DNA of 41,948 nt, taken from NCBI GenBank assembly GCA_002448715.1, contig DJZU01000038.1, positions 1 through 41,948 on the forward strand. The letters are read 5' to 3'. Of the stretch, positions 15,885-24,019 are shown piece by piece (positions within the stretch are counted from its first letter, which is position 1; every line of letters begins with the position of its first letter). The stretch is from Candidatus Neomicrothrix sp. UBA6944 (GTDB taxonomy: Bacteria; Actinomycetota; Acidimicrobiia; Acidimicrobiales; Poriferisodalaceae). Under the pieces are notes generated by a model that made no database searches, was not told the DNA's origin, and was given only the letters and a program-made list of their open reading frames with translations. The position numbers were made by a program, and so were the translations under genes.

Positions 15885-16661
15885 TTAGCGCGCTAACCAG
15901 CCGCCGTCCACAGGCAGCGGAATGCCAGTGACGTAACTGCTGGCTTCGCTCGCTAAGAAAAGCAGAGCGCCATCAAGTTCGTCGGGAGTGCCTCCTCTGC
16001 CCATAGATGTATTCCGGGCAATCCACTGGCTGGAACGTTCATCGTCAAACATCACCTGTGTCAACTCAGTTTCAAAGTAGCCAGGGCACAACGCGTTTAC
16101 TCTGATCCCTCGTTTCGCCCACTGAACGGCAAGATCACGCGTCAGGTTGACTAATCCGGCTTTACTCGCAACGTATGCAGGCTGCAAATTTGGTGCAGAA
16201 GCGACCATCCCGTGAACAGAAGCCACGTTGATGATGCTTCCCTCGCCGCGAGTCAACATGTCTTGAGCAGCTAAGCCTGATAGGAGGAAACAAGAATTGA
16301 GATTGACGTCAACAACATTGCGGAACAGATCAATGTTCGCTTCCTCTGCGGGGTTAATGGCGTCGGAAATTCCGGCATTGTTGACGAGAACGTCAACTTT
16401 GCCATAGTGAGAAAGCGTCGTCGCAATTAGCTCTCTGCACTGCTCGTCGTCGCTAACGTCACACTGAACTGCTATGGCGTCTGGTAATTCCTCGACTAAT
16501 TCCTGCAGGCGGTCTTCCCGTCGCGCAGCAGCGACGACTTTGGCTCCGGCGGCAGACAGCACCTTGGCGAACCTTACGCCCAAGCCACTTGATGCTCCTG
16601 TAACAACGCAGACCTTGTCGTCAATGCGATACAGATTTGTTATATCTGGAAGTTCAGTCAT
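15885..16661 (-). CDS. SDR-family oxidoreductase
   Basis: The 258-residue classical short-chain dehydrogenase has T-G-A-S-S-G-L-G for NAD(P) binding, N-N-A-G, a catalytic Ser in V-A-S-V-H, Tyr and Lys in Y-V-A-S-K, and G-Y-F-E-T-E in the substrate loop. The C-terminus Y-V-T-G-I-P-L-P-V-D-G-G-W matches FabG-like members. I chose the ATG at 16661; a TTG at 16670 is less likely. No clear ribosome binding site precedes the ATG. It is divergent from the LLM gene at 16736 across 74 bp. The substrate is unknown. Confidence 0.92.
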   Translation of the reverse strand: MTELPDITNLYRIDDKVCVVTGASSGLGVRFAKVLSAAGAKVVAAARREDRLQELVEELPDAIAVQCDVSDDEQCRELIATTLSHYGKVDVLVNNAGISDAINPAEEANIDLFRNVVDVNLNSCFLLSGLAAQDMLTRGEGSIINVASVHGMVASAPNLQPAYVASKAGLVNLTRDLAVQWAKRGIRVNALCPGYFETELTQVMFDDERSSQWIARNTSMGRGGTPDELDGALLFLASEASSYVTGIPLPVDGGWLAR

Positions 16662-16735
16662 ATAACACAAACATTAGGCAAACATTGGTCCGCACACACA
16701 TGACGCAGGTACGTTGACTGCCCTAGGGTCTTGGC

Positions 16736-17632
16736 ATGAAGATTCGTGTCGGCTTCGGCCTGGGAACCCGCAGTTTCACCAATGACCATTCCACGTTCGA
16801 TCCTTTCGTAGATTCCCTTGAGGAACTCGGCTTTGATTCGTTGTGGCTCAGCGAACGTTTGGGCGGCGAGTGCCCGGATCCAATCGTCGGCTTGGCTTAT
16901 GCCGCAGGCAGAACGCAAAGGATGAAGTTCGGCTTCTCTGTCATGGTCTTGCCCGGACGCAACTTAGCTGTCCTCGCTAAGGAATTAGCTAGCCTTGATC
17001 GATTATCCAACGGTCGTCTTCTTCCTGCGTTCGGTCTAGGTGTGGCAGATGTTCACGAGCAGGCGGCGTTCGGAGTTCAAAGAAAGGAGCGCGCCAAGAT
17101 ATTTAATGAAGCGCTCCCATTGTTAAAGCGCATGTGGGAGGACGGACCCGTCAGCCATCAGGGGGAGTTTTACAACTACGAAGATGTTGACCTTCTTCCT
17201 AAGCCAACCCAAAAACCGATGGACATCTGGCTAGGGGGAGCCGCCGATGTGGAGTTGCGCAGATGCGGTCGCTTTGGAGACGGTTGGCTTCCCTCTTTTT
17301 GCACCCCACAAATGGCGGCTGACGGCTGGCAAGTCGTGAACCAGGCCGCGGATGAATTTGAGAGATTCATGGACCCGGAACATTTTGGAGTGCTCGTTCC
17401 ATATAGTCATGGAGATTTGCCCTCCAGCTACAAGACAATTCTTGATCGACGTGCTCCTGGAGTTGACCCCCAAGAAATTATTCCGATTGGTCACCAAGGT
17501 CTGAAAGAACAGCTTGAACGCTTTATCGAAGTCGGCGCTTCGAAATTCGTGCCAATTTTGGTCGGCGAGCCCGACAACTGGTTCGCTGAACTAGAAGGCG
17601 TGGCTGAGGCAGTTTTACCTATTCAGACTTAG
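16736..17632 (+). CDS. LLM-class F420-dependent oxidoreductase (TIGR03854-like)
   Basis: The 298-residue luciferase-like oxidoreductase starts with R-V-G-F-G-L-G-T-R-S. It has F-D-S-L-W-L-S-E-R-L, M-V-L-P-G-R-N in the third strand, L-S-N-G-R-L-L-P-A-F-G-L-G and P-M-D-I-W-L-G-G. The pattern resembles the mycobacterial MSMEG_3544-like F420 group. Substrate unknown. An AGGG lies about 8 nt before the ATG. It stands alone: a divergent SDR is upstream and a 316-bp stretch with a decayed livF tail is downstream. Confidence 0.88.
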   Translation: MKIRVGFGLGTRSFTNDHSTFDPFVDSLEELGFDSLWLSERLGGECPDPIVGLAYAAGRTQRMKFGFSVMVLPGRNLAVLAKELASLDRLSNGRLLPAFGLGVADVHEQAAFGVQRKERAKIFNEALPLLKRMWEDGPVSHQGEFYNYEDVDLLPKPTQKPMDIWLGGAADVELRRCGRFGDGWLPSFCTPQMAADGWQVVNQAADEFERFMDPEHFGVLVPYSHGDLPSSYKTILDRRAPGVDPQEIIPIGHQGLKEQLERFIEVGASKFVPILVGEPDNWFAELEGVAEAVLPIQT

Positions 17633-17667
17633 GCTTCTGCCGGACAAACCTGACGGCGAAGCGTGGT

Positions 17668-17805
17668 CTAAGACTGACCGGACTCCCCCAGGTAACTAGC
17701 GCGCAGCTCATGGTTAGCTACGAGAGCTTCTGCAGTGTCATCCAAAACGAACCTGCCAGTCTGTAGAACCCATCCTCGGTCGGCAATCGACAACGTCATA
17801 ATGAC
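17668..17805 (-). pseudogene. Decayed C-terminal remnant of a LivF-type ABC transporter ATPase
   Basis: In the otherwise gene-poor stretch 17633-17948, the minus strand encodes 45 residues ending at the TAG at 17668-17670. They match the C-terminal end of branched-chain amino acid transporter ATPases: L-S-I-A-D-R-G-W-V-L, then T-G-R, T-A-E-A-L, and a final Y-L-G. In frame directly upstream there is a TAG (17806-17808), and beyond it no ABC signature, Walker A or Walker B motif is found. It is too short to fold as an ATPase. It is best read as what is left of a deleted transporter operon. The rest of the gap holds a hairpin (17908-17930) and no other gene. Confidence 0.75.
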
Positions 17806-17907
17806 CTAGACGCCAGGAACAAGCGAAAGTCTATTCGCTATTGGACCCTATGACGCACACTCGCTGTTCATCTCGCAGGGGAAGTGTCTTCACTGGCTAG
17901 TCTCTCG

Positions 17908-17930
17908 ACGGGGGGTTGTTATTTCCCCGT
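17908..17930 (+). other. Short hairpin upstream of the ornithine cyclodeaminase gene
   Basis: ACGGGG (17908-17913) pairs with CCCCGT (17925-17930) around an 11-nt loop, 18 bp before the ATG at 17949. It may be a leader structure of the ornithine-cyclodeaminase operon or a leftover of the deleted region. No T-run follows, so a classic terminator is unlikely. Confidence 0.35.
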
Positions 17931-17948
17931 GTCGAAGATCTTTACAAG

Positions 17949-18926
17949 ATGCTTATTCTCTCAGGACAAGACGTAGATGAATGCCTTCCAATCGGCGCTG
18001 CTGTCGCTGGGATGAGAGACGCGTTCGCTGCTGTGAGCGCCGGCAGAGTTGAGTTGCCTGATAGGACATTAATCTCCTTGGGGGATAGTTCCCAGCTGGC
18101 GTTATTTATGCCGGCGTATGTTAAAAATTCGTCGTTTGTCGCCGTCAAGTCCGTGACCGTCTTCCCAGAAAACGGAGCTCATGGTCTACCAAGTGTGCAA
18201 TCAATCGTCCAGGTTCTTGACGCCTCGACCGGTTCCCCCGTTGCGCTCATCGACGGTACACGGCTCACTGCTATACGAACTGCGGCAGGGGGTGCCGCGT
18301 CCGTCGAGTTATTGGCACGCGACGAGAGCCGTTCTTTAGCAATGCTAGGCAGCGGTACCCAGGCACGATCTGGAATCAAAGCGGTCTGTCATGTGAGAGA
18401 AATCGACGAAATCCGACTTTTTAGTCGAAGCGAAATTAATGCTCGTCAGTTGGCAGAGGACTTCTCCCAATATGACTGGTGTCCCACGATTCAGGTCACA
18501 ACAGACCCCGACGAAGCGACGCGAAATGCTGACATTGTTTGGACTGCTACTAATTCCTCTACCCCAACTTTTTCGGAAGCTTCGATTGCCCCAGGTACTC
18601 ATATCGTCGGCGTCGGTTCCTTTCAGCCGTCAATGGTAGAAATTCCACCTTTCCTCTTTAAGTCGGCGTCGATCTTCGTTGACCAAATCGAAGCATGCTG
18701 GTCAGAAGCTGGAGAAATAATTGCCGCTCGGTCCGAGGGTCACATTGATTCTGAAGATGTACGTGAACTAGGCGAAGTCGAGTTAGGGAATCATCCAGGG
18801 CGCCGAAACGAGCAAGAAGTAACCATCTTCAAATCCGTAGGCATCGCAATTCAAGACGCCATCGCTTCATCGATCGCTGTGAAAGCCGCCAACACTCGCG
18901 GAATAGGCATGACGGTGAGCCTGTAA
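17949..18926 (+). CDS. Ornithine cyclodeaminase / mu-crystallin family protein
   Basis: The 325-residue NAD(P)-dependent protein is of the ornithine cyclodeaminase, alanine dehydrogenase and ketimine reductase family. It begins M-L-I-L-S-G-Q-D-V in the typical way. It has V-K-S-V-T-V-F-P, D-G-T-R-L-T-A-I-R-T-A-A and the nucleotide site L-G-S-G-T-Q-A, then V-G-S-F-Q-P in the second domain. I chose the ATG at 17949; a TTG at 17916 would add 11 atypical residues. The stop is 2 bp before the EamA gene, so they are one operon. The family does not tell which amino or imino acid is used. Confidence 0.92.
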   Translation: MLILSGQDVDECLPIGAAVAGMRDAFAAVSAGRVELPDRTLISLGDSSQLALFMPAYVKNSSFVAVKSVTVFPENGAHGLPSVQSIVQVLDASTGSPVALIDGTRLTAIRTAAGGAASVELLARDESRSLAMLGSGTQARSGIKAVCHVREIDEIRLFSRSEINARQLAEDFSQYDWCPTIQVTTDPDEATRNADIVWTATNSSTPTFSEASIAPGTHIVGVGSFQPSMVEIPPFLFKSASIFVDQIEACWSEAGEIIAARSEGHIDSEDVRELGEVELGNHPGRRNEQEVTIFKSVGIAIQDAIASSIAVKAANTRGIGMTVSL

Positions 18927-18928
18927 CG

Positions 18929-19792
18929 ATGTCAGCGATGCGTCCTCCCCCCGAAGCGCTGTTCATAGCAGGAGGAATTTCACAATATCTTGGCGCCGCG
19001 ATCGCGATAGGACTTTTTGATGACATCGCACCAGGTGGAGTTGCCTTACTGCGGGTGCTCGGCGCCGGGCTCGTACTAATTGGCTTTCGACGTTCGTGGA
19101 AGCGGTCATGGACTGGTCAAGACATGTTATGGGCAGGCGGATTCGGCGCAGCGTTAGCGTTAATGAACTTGTTTATTTATTTAGCGATGGACCGACTACC
19201 TCTCGGCAATGCTGTGGCGATCGAGTTTCTAGGACCAATAGCAGTCGCTGCTCTCGGAACAAGAACCGTTCGGTCTGCGGGATCCTTAGTTCTCGCGGGG
19301 TCAGGCGTCGTGGTATTGGCAGGCGTTCAAGGCGAGGGAACGCTGTTGGGTGTGTTGTTCGCGCTCTTAGCGGGGACAATGTGGGCTGCCTACATAGTTC
19401 TCGGACACCGCGTCGCTCAGAATGGACTCGCTGTCGATGGTCTGGGCGTAGGAATGCTCATAGGGGCGTTCGTAATCAGTCCAGTTGGCGTAAATCAAGT
19501 CGGCATCGCTTTCGCAAGCCCTCGAATACTGCTGTTAGCTCTTGTCGCCGCTTTGCTTTCTAACGTCATCCCCTACGGCATCGACCAATTTGTAATGAAG
19601 GAAATATCGCGATCAAGATTTGCTTTTCTACAAGCACTTTTGCCCGTAACGGCGACAGTGGTTGGGTTCGTTAGTTTGAATCAATCACCACGTTGGTCAG
19701 AATGTCTAGGGATAGGAGCTGTGATTCTTGCGATCGCTTTCAGCAGCGGTAGTAGAGGATTTCAGTCGTCAACATCTGAGGAAAAGACGTGA
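18929..19792 (+). CDS. EamA/RhtA-like inner-membrane exporter
   Basis: The 287-residue DMT-superfamily transporter has about ten transmembrane helices in two EamA repeats. The first repeat contains L-P-L-G-N-A-V-A-I-E-F-L-G-P, a segment seen in the threonine/homoserine exporter RhtA. It starts 2 bp after the ornithine-cyclodeaminase-like stop and ends in a 4-bp GTGA overlap with the DUF4262 gene. Export of an amino acid or a related compound handled by its neighbour is a reasonable inference. Confidence 0.9.
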   Translation: MSAMRPPPEALFIAGGISQYLGAAIAIGLFDDIAPGGVALLRVLGAGLVLIGFRRSWKRSWTGQDMLWAGGFGAALALMNLFIYLAMDRLPLGNAVAIEFLGPIAVAALGTRTVRSAGSLVLAGSGVVVLAGVQGEGTLLGVLFALLAGTMWAAYIVLGHRVAQNGLAVDGLGVGMLIGAFVISPVGVNQVGIAFASPRILLLALVAALLSNVIPYGIDQFVMKEISRSRFAFLQALLPVTATVVGFVSLNQSPRWSECLGIGAVILAIAFSSGSRGFQSSTSEEKT

Positions 19793-20268
19793 CAGAACCG
19801 ACCTATGAACCCATGGAGCACGAAGAAAAGCTCGCTTGGATGCTAGAAACCCACGGCTGGGGAATCGAACCCGTAGCGCCATCGGATCAGAAAGATTTAC
19901 GTCCTGCGTACTCCTACACATTCGGTCTTGAAGCCCTTGTTGGCCATCCGGAAATAGTAATTTTCGGGCTTGCGCCCGTTGCAGCTCGCGGTTTACTTGA
20001 CCTCATCGTTAATCATCTTCGTCTGGGTGGAACAATGCCCGTCGGCGAACCTTTCACCGGTCTCCTTGACTCCAACCAGCTGAGCGTGTTGTTGGACATC
20101 GACGTGGCGCAATTCGCGGGGTACTTCCCTACCCTGAGTCAAATATATGGCGACCAAGAGTGGCGGGTCTGCCAGTTTCTATGGCCTCATCGTGACGGTG
20201 CTTTTCCCTGGGATAAGGCTTGGCCTGAACAACTGAGATATGCACAGCCAGTTATCGGAAACTGGTAA
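19789..20268 (+). CDS. DUF4262-family protein
   Basis: The 159-residue soluble protein begins with a helix (W-M-L-E-T-H-G-W), then Y-S-Y-T-F-G-L and H-P-E-I-V-I-F-G-L, the typical start of DUF4262. It ends with P-W-D-K-A-W-P-E, which is also typical. The function of the family is unknown. The GTG start overlaps the EamA stop by 4 bp, so it is translated with it. It is the last gene of the ornithine-cyclodeaminase operon and is convergent with the rhomboid gene across 30 bp. Confidence 0.85.
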   Translation: MTEPTYEPMEHEEKLAWMLETHGWGIEPVAPSDQKDLRPAYSYTFGLEALVGHPEIVIFGLAPVAARGLLDLIVNHLRLGGTMPVGEPFTGLLDSNQLSVLLDIDVAQFAGYFPTLSQIYGDQEWRVCQFLWPHRDGAFPWDKAWPEQLRYAQPVIGNW

Positions 20269-20298
20269 TTAAACAGTCGATTTAACCCTTCTAAACCG

Positions 20299-21018
20299 CT
20301 ATATGAGAGGGTTGAGCCAGGTTTTCGCAGCCATTAAACCGAGGGTGAACCCTAAAAATGTTGCTATTGAAAATCCAGTCCAAATTCGCGATACCGATTT
20401 TCGCCTCTGGTCTCCTGCGGTCCAACCACAAATGAGACCGCCGGTTAAGCCTCCGAGGTGGCCTCCGACCGAGATGCCGGGGATCACGAAAGAAAGAACA
20501 ACGTTCACGATGATGAGCGTTCCCAAACCTTCACTCCAAGGATCTCTGCCGCTGGAGCGTTCAACGAGGAGCACCGCAGCCATGATTCCGTAGACAATTC
20601 CTGAGGCTCCCACCACGGCAGTATTTGGAGTTGCGATAAGGGCGCCCATTGAACCCCACAACATGCTCGTCACACACACCCCGAGGAAGGCTGGTGATCC
20701 GATTTGGCGTTCGAGTCGTCTGCCGAGCAAAAACAACATCACCATGTTCAGTAGAAGATGTCGCACATCGGCGTGGAGAAAAGCTCCGCTGGCCAATCGC
20801 CACCACTCGCCTATCTCATCTATAGGAAATCCATATGTGGCCCACTTGATAAGCGACGCTTGCCGCAGCGAGGGGCCACCAAGCATGGTCATATCATGCG
20901 TCAACAAAAAGATGAAGCAGTTGGCAGTAATCAAAGCAACTGTTGCTGGCTTTGCAGGGTTGTGGTGACCGCCGGTGAACACTACTTGTACCGTAGAGCC
21001 CATACGCCGCTCAACCAC
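20299..21018 (-). CDS. Rhomboid family intramembrane serine protease
   Basis: The 239-residue membrane protein has six to seven helices. The catalytic pair is visible: Ser139 in G-A-S-G and His187 in G-G-H-L-G-G, with W-R-L-A-S-G-A-F-L-H-A-D and H-L-L-L-N-M-V typical of the L1 loop and helix 2. It should cleave transmembrane substrates in the plane of the membrane. The GTG at 21018 has GGGGAGA 5 nt upstream; an internal ATG at 21003 is possible. It is divergent from the LLM gene at 21031, only 12 bp away, so the promoters overlap the coding ends. Confidence 0.93.
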   Translation of the reverse strand: MVERRMGSTVQVVFTGGHHNPAKPATVALITANCFIFLLTHDMTMLGGPSLRQASLIKWATYGFPIDEIGEWWRLASGAFLHADVRHLLLNMVMLFLLGRRLERQIGSPAFLGVCVTSMLWGSMGALIATPNTAVVGASGIVYGIMAAVLLVERSSGRDPWSEGLGTLIIVNVVLSFVIPGISVGGHLGGLTGGLICGWTAGDQRRKSVSRIWTGFSIATFLGFTLGLMAAKTWLNPLI

Positions 21019-21030
21019 TAGGGTCTCCCC

Positions 21031-21882
21031 ATGAAATTTGGAGTGATGTTTGCCAACACAGGGCCCTTCGTTGAGCCCGAAGCTGCCGTAGCTTTAGCTA
21101 CCGCTGCAGAAGATGCGGGATGTGAGTCAATTTGGACGGTCGAACACGTTGTCGTTCCTGCCGGCTACGCATCTCAATATCCCTACGCCAAGGACGGCAA
21201 GATGCCCGGGGGAAGGGAAGATTTCGACATTCCCGATCCCCTGATCTGGCTTTCATACGTCGCTGCCGCAACTGAAAAGATTCGCCTGGGTACAGGTGTG
21301 ATGATCCTGCCGCAACGCAACCCGCTTGTTACTGCCAAAGCTGTTGCTACCTTGGACCGACTGTCTAAAGGGCGAATGATTTTGGGCATTGGTTCTGGGT
21401 GGCTAGAGGAAGAGTTCGATGCTTTGGGCATCCCATTCGATGATCGAGGGGACCGTACCGACGAGTATTTAGGTGCTATGCGGCAAGCGTGGATCTCTGA
21501 CGTTGCTACCTATGACGGCAATTTCGTTAGCTTCAACAACGTCTACAGCCGGCCCCAACCAGTAAACCGGCACGTTCCAATAGTCGTAGGGGGCCACAGC
21601 AAACGCGCTGCCCGCCGAGCAGGCGAATTGGGGGATGGCTTTTTTCCAGGGCGGGGCAATCCGCAGGAATTGTCGGTTCTTTTTGACCACGCCCGAATTT
21701 GTGCGGAAAAATGTGGGAGAGACCCCGAAGCTTTGGAGTTCACAGCTGGCGGACCAACAACAGTCGATTACGTTGAACAATTAGCGGAGATAGGAGTAAC
21801 CCGTATGATTGTTCCTCCTATGGCTCCTGCCCAATTTGCTGAGTTCGGCGAGGAAGTCGTCGCACAGTTCTCGGCGTTGTGA
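21031..21882 (+). CDS. LLM-class F420-dependent oxidoreductase (TIGR03619-like)
   Basis: The 283-residue luciferase-like enzyme resembles the Rv2161c-type F420 group. Marks are S-I-W-T-V-E-H-V-V-V-P near residue 34, T-G-V-M-I-L-P-Q-R-N-P in the third strand, L-S-K-G-R-M-I-L-G-I-G-S-G-W-L, and V-G-G-H-S near 188. Substrate unknown. The ATG lies directly after a pyrimidine-rich stretch with no clear ribosome binding site. The M18 aminopeptidase gene starts 7 bp after its stop, so the two probably share a transcript. Confidence 0.9.
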   Translation: MKFGVMFANTGPFVEPEAAVALATAAEDAGCESIWTVEHVVVPAGYASQYPYAKDGKMPGGREDFDIPDPLIWLSYVAAATEKIRLGTGVMILPQRNPLVTAKAVATLDRLSKGRMILGIGSGWLEEEFDALGIPFDDRGDRTDEYLGAMRQAWISDVATYDGNFVSFNNVYSRPQPVNRHVPIVVGGHSKRAARRAGELGDGFFPGRGNPQELSVLFDHARICAEKCGRDPEALEFTAGGPTTVDYVEQLAEIGVTRMIVPPMAPAQFAEFGEEVVAQFSAL

Positions 21883-21889
21883 GGTGGTT

Positions 21890-23170
21890 ATGTCTGAGTC
21901 GATAATGGACAGCTTGTTGACGTGGATCGATGCCTCCCCTTCGCCGTATCACGCGGCCCACAATGCGACGGCTGAGCTTACGAACGCTGGATTTGAAAGG
22001 TTTGGATCTGACGAGAAGTGGGAAGAAAGCGATCGAATTGTTGTGAGCTGGGGCGGTGTGGTCATCGCAGCGGCGTTTAGTTCGCGAATTGACCCAGACC
22101 GATTGCGTTTCCGGATAGTTGGAGCACATACGGACAGCCCAAATCTTAGGATCAAGCCAAATCCGGACTCTCATAAGGTGGGATACAGACAACTCGGAGT
22201 CGAAGTTTATGGTGGTGTTCTGCTGAACTCTTGGCTGGATCGAGATCTGGGTCTTTCGGGGCGGGTGGTGGTTCGAGACGGATCAAGTAACCAAACCTTG
22301 TTGGTGCATGTCAATCGACCTCTACTTCGCGTGGCCCAATTGGCTATCCATTTGGACCGCGAAGTGAACGAAGGATTGAAGCTCGATCGCCAATCTCATC
22401 TTTCTCCTATATGGGGTTTGGGCCCTAGCGAAGACGGAGACTTTCGTTCCTTCCTGGCTGATGAAATCGGAGTTAAGGATTCCGAGGTTTTGTCGTGGGA
22501 TGTCATGTGTCACGACCTCACGCCATCAACAGTTCTGGGTCGAAACAACGAACTGTATGCAGCTCCCCGGATAGACAACCTGGCCTCCTGCCATGCAGCC
22601 TTGTCGGCACTTCAGGAAATTGGAACGGTAGGCGAAGACACCATTTCGGTGATGGTCTTGTTTGATCATGAGGAAGTTGGAAGCGAATCTTCAACGGGAG
22701 CCAGGGGGCCAATGCTTTCCAGCGCGTTGGAAAGACTCGCTGGTACTCGATCAACGAATCGCGAACAGTTTTTAAGAGCTCTGAACCGTTCGATCTGCGT
22801 ATCGGCTGATGGGGCCCACGCTGTACACCCCAATTACGTTGACCGACACGAACCAGAACATCAAGTTGTTCTCAACGGTGGGCCGGTTATCAAGATTAAC
22901 GCGAATGTCAGGTACGCCACTGACGCAGAGAGCAGCGCCCTATTTCAATCTGTCTGTCGTTCCGCCGGGGTTCCTGTTCAACAGTACGCGCATCGCACAA
23001 ACTTGTTGTGTGGGAGCACCATCGGTCCAATTACGGCGGCTCAGCTGGGGATGTCGGTCGTCGACGTCGGAAGCGCTCAATTATCGATGCACTCAGCCAG
23101 GGAAATGGGAGGATCGCAAGACCCAAACTATCTCTTTTCTGCGCTCACTGAATTTTTTGCAGGGGCCTGA
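21890..23170 (+). CDS. M18 family aminopeptidase
   Basis: The 426-residue metallo-aminopeptidase is of the aspartyl-aminopeptidase (ApeB/Lap4) type and removes N-terminal residues from peptides in the cytoplasm. The binuclear zinc residues are visible: His80 and Asp82 in A-H-T-D-S-P-N, Asp229 in R-I-D-N, Glu261/Glu262 in D-H-E-E-V-G-S, and His401 in S-M-H-S-A-R-E. The ATG at 21890 has GAGG about 6 nt upstream and starts with the family's usual helix and A-S-P-S-P-Y-H. The frame is open further upstream, but that part overlaps the LLM gene. Only 24 bp separate it from the convergent phosphatase gene. Confidence 0.94.
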   Translation: MSESIMDSLLTWIDASPSPYHAAHNATAELTNAGFERFGSDEKWEESDRIVVSWGGVVIAAAFSSRIDPDRLRFRIVGAHTDSPNLRIKPNPDSHKVGYRQLGVEVYGGVLLNSWLDRDLGLSGRVVVRDGSSNQTLLVHVNRPLLRVAQLAIHLDREVNEGLKLDRQSHLSPIWGLGPSEDGDFRSFLADEIGVKDSEVLSWDVMCHDLTPSTVLGRNNELYAAPRIDNLASCHAALSALQEIGTVGEDTISVMVLFDHEEVGSESSTGARGPMLSSALERLAGTRSTNREQFLRALNRSICVSADGAHAVHPNYVDRHEPEHQVVLNGGPVIKINANVRYATDAESSALFQSVCRSAGVPVQQYAHRTNLLCGSTIGPITAAQLGMSVVDVGSAQLSMHSAREMGGSQDPNYLFSALTEFFAGA

Positions 23171-23194
23171 CAAAGCCGCTGCGAATTGAGGGAA

Positions 23195-23887
23195 TTAACC
23201 GTGGTGGAGATGTGGGAAAAGATGGCTGCTGTCGTTAAATCGGCGAATCAGCCAATCTCCTTCGCTCTGCACAATTTGGCTTATGGAGCAGTTGTCGGCC
23301 CCTCCGAATGCAAACGGTCTCGATAAAGCAATCTGGGCAAGGATGGCCCCGATGACACCTCCATGTACTGTGCACAAAACTAATTCCCCAGGGTGACGCT
23401 CAACTATTCGATTTAGGGCGTTCATACATCGAGAAGCAAATTCTTCGTTGCTTTCGGCTCCGGGAATTACATCCCAGCGCTGTTCAAGCAGCATCTGTTG
23501 ATAAATGGGGTGGTTCTCTGCAGCTTTCTGCCGCAGTAGTCCGCCCTCCCATTCACCTAAGCCAATTTCCCTTAGGTCTTTTTCGATGACGACTTCTTGA
23601 CTTAATAGTGCTGCAAGGGGCGCCACCGTTTGCTGAGTTCTCTGCATGTTCGTCGCGTAGAGAGCAGCGATAGGTTCGTTTCGGAGACGGTCAGCTGAAC
23701 TTTGAGCTTGAGTGACTCCTACTGGCGAAAGGGGAGGGTCTCCTTGTCCATCGACAAGTGGGAACGGCTCTCCTGGAACAAAGGGCTGTGATGCTCCATG
23801 TCGTAACAGTATGACTTCAGTTGCTTCGGAAGTTCTTTGCCAACGCTGTTGAGCAAATTGTTGCGGAGTTTCATCTTCTGTGGTCAC
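23195..23887 (-). CDS. Histidine phosphatase family protein (phosphoglycerate-mutase-like)
   Basis: The product is about 230 residues. The R-H-G motif with the phosphohistidine lies near residue 30, then D-P-P-L-S-P-V-G, R-T-Q-Q-T in the middle, and V-H-G-G-V-I near 175 for the second catalytic His. R-E-I-G-L-G-E-W-E-G matches cofactor-dependent phosphoglycerate-mutase-like and alpha-ribazole-phosphatase-like members. The start is uncertain: GTG at 23887 or TTG at 23896, neither with a good ribosome binding site. The substrate cannot be told. It lies downstream of amt, separated by a hairpin. Confidence 0.9.
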   Translation of the reverse strand: MTTEDETPQQFAQQRWQRTSEATEVILLRHGASQPFVPGEPFPLVDGQGDPPLSPVGVTQAQSSADRLRNEPIAALYATNMQRTQQTVAPLAALLSQEVVIEKDLREIGLGEWEGGLLRQKAAENHPIYQQMLLEQRWDVIPGAESNEEFASRCMNALNRIVERHPGELVLCTVHGGVIGAILAQIALSRPFAFGGADNCSISQIVQSEGDWLIRRFNDSSHLFPHLHHG

Positions 23888-23902
23888 AATGAGCAACGTA
23901 GC

Positions 23903-23935
23903 AAGCCCGCACCAGTCTTGGACCGATGCGGGCTT
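23903..23935 (-). terminator. Hairpin between amt and the phosphatase gene
   Basis: AAGCCCGCA and TGCGGGCTT form a perfect 9-bp GC-rich stem with a 15-nt loop, 84 bp after the amt stop. Only two T bases close it and no T-run follows, so if it terminates amt transcription it would be of the tail-less type common in actinobacteria. It lies just 5' of the phosphatase start and could instead be a leader structure for that gene. Confidence 0.5.
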
Positions 23936-24019
23936 ACTCCGTAGGTCACGAGGGGGTCACGACCTATCTAAAAGCTGTCCTGGAAGTGGAAGCCATTTCG
24001 TTAGAAAACTTTGAAGCGT

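Noticed and set aside
20284..20313. AACCCT/AGGGTT inverted repeat as a bidirectional terminator between the DUF4262 and rhomboid genes
   Set aside because: The stem is only 6 bp with an 18-nt loop and no T-run, and it reaches into the rhomboid coding end.
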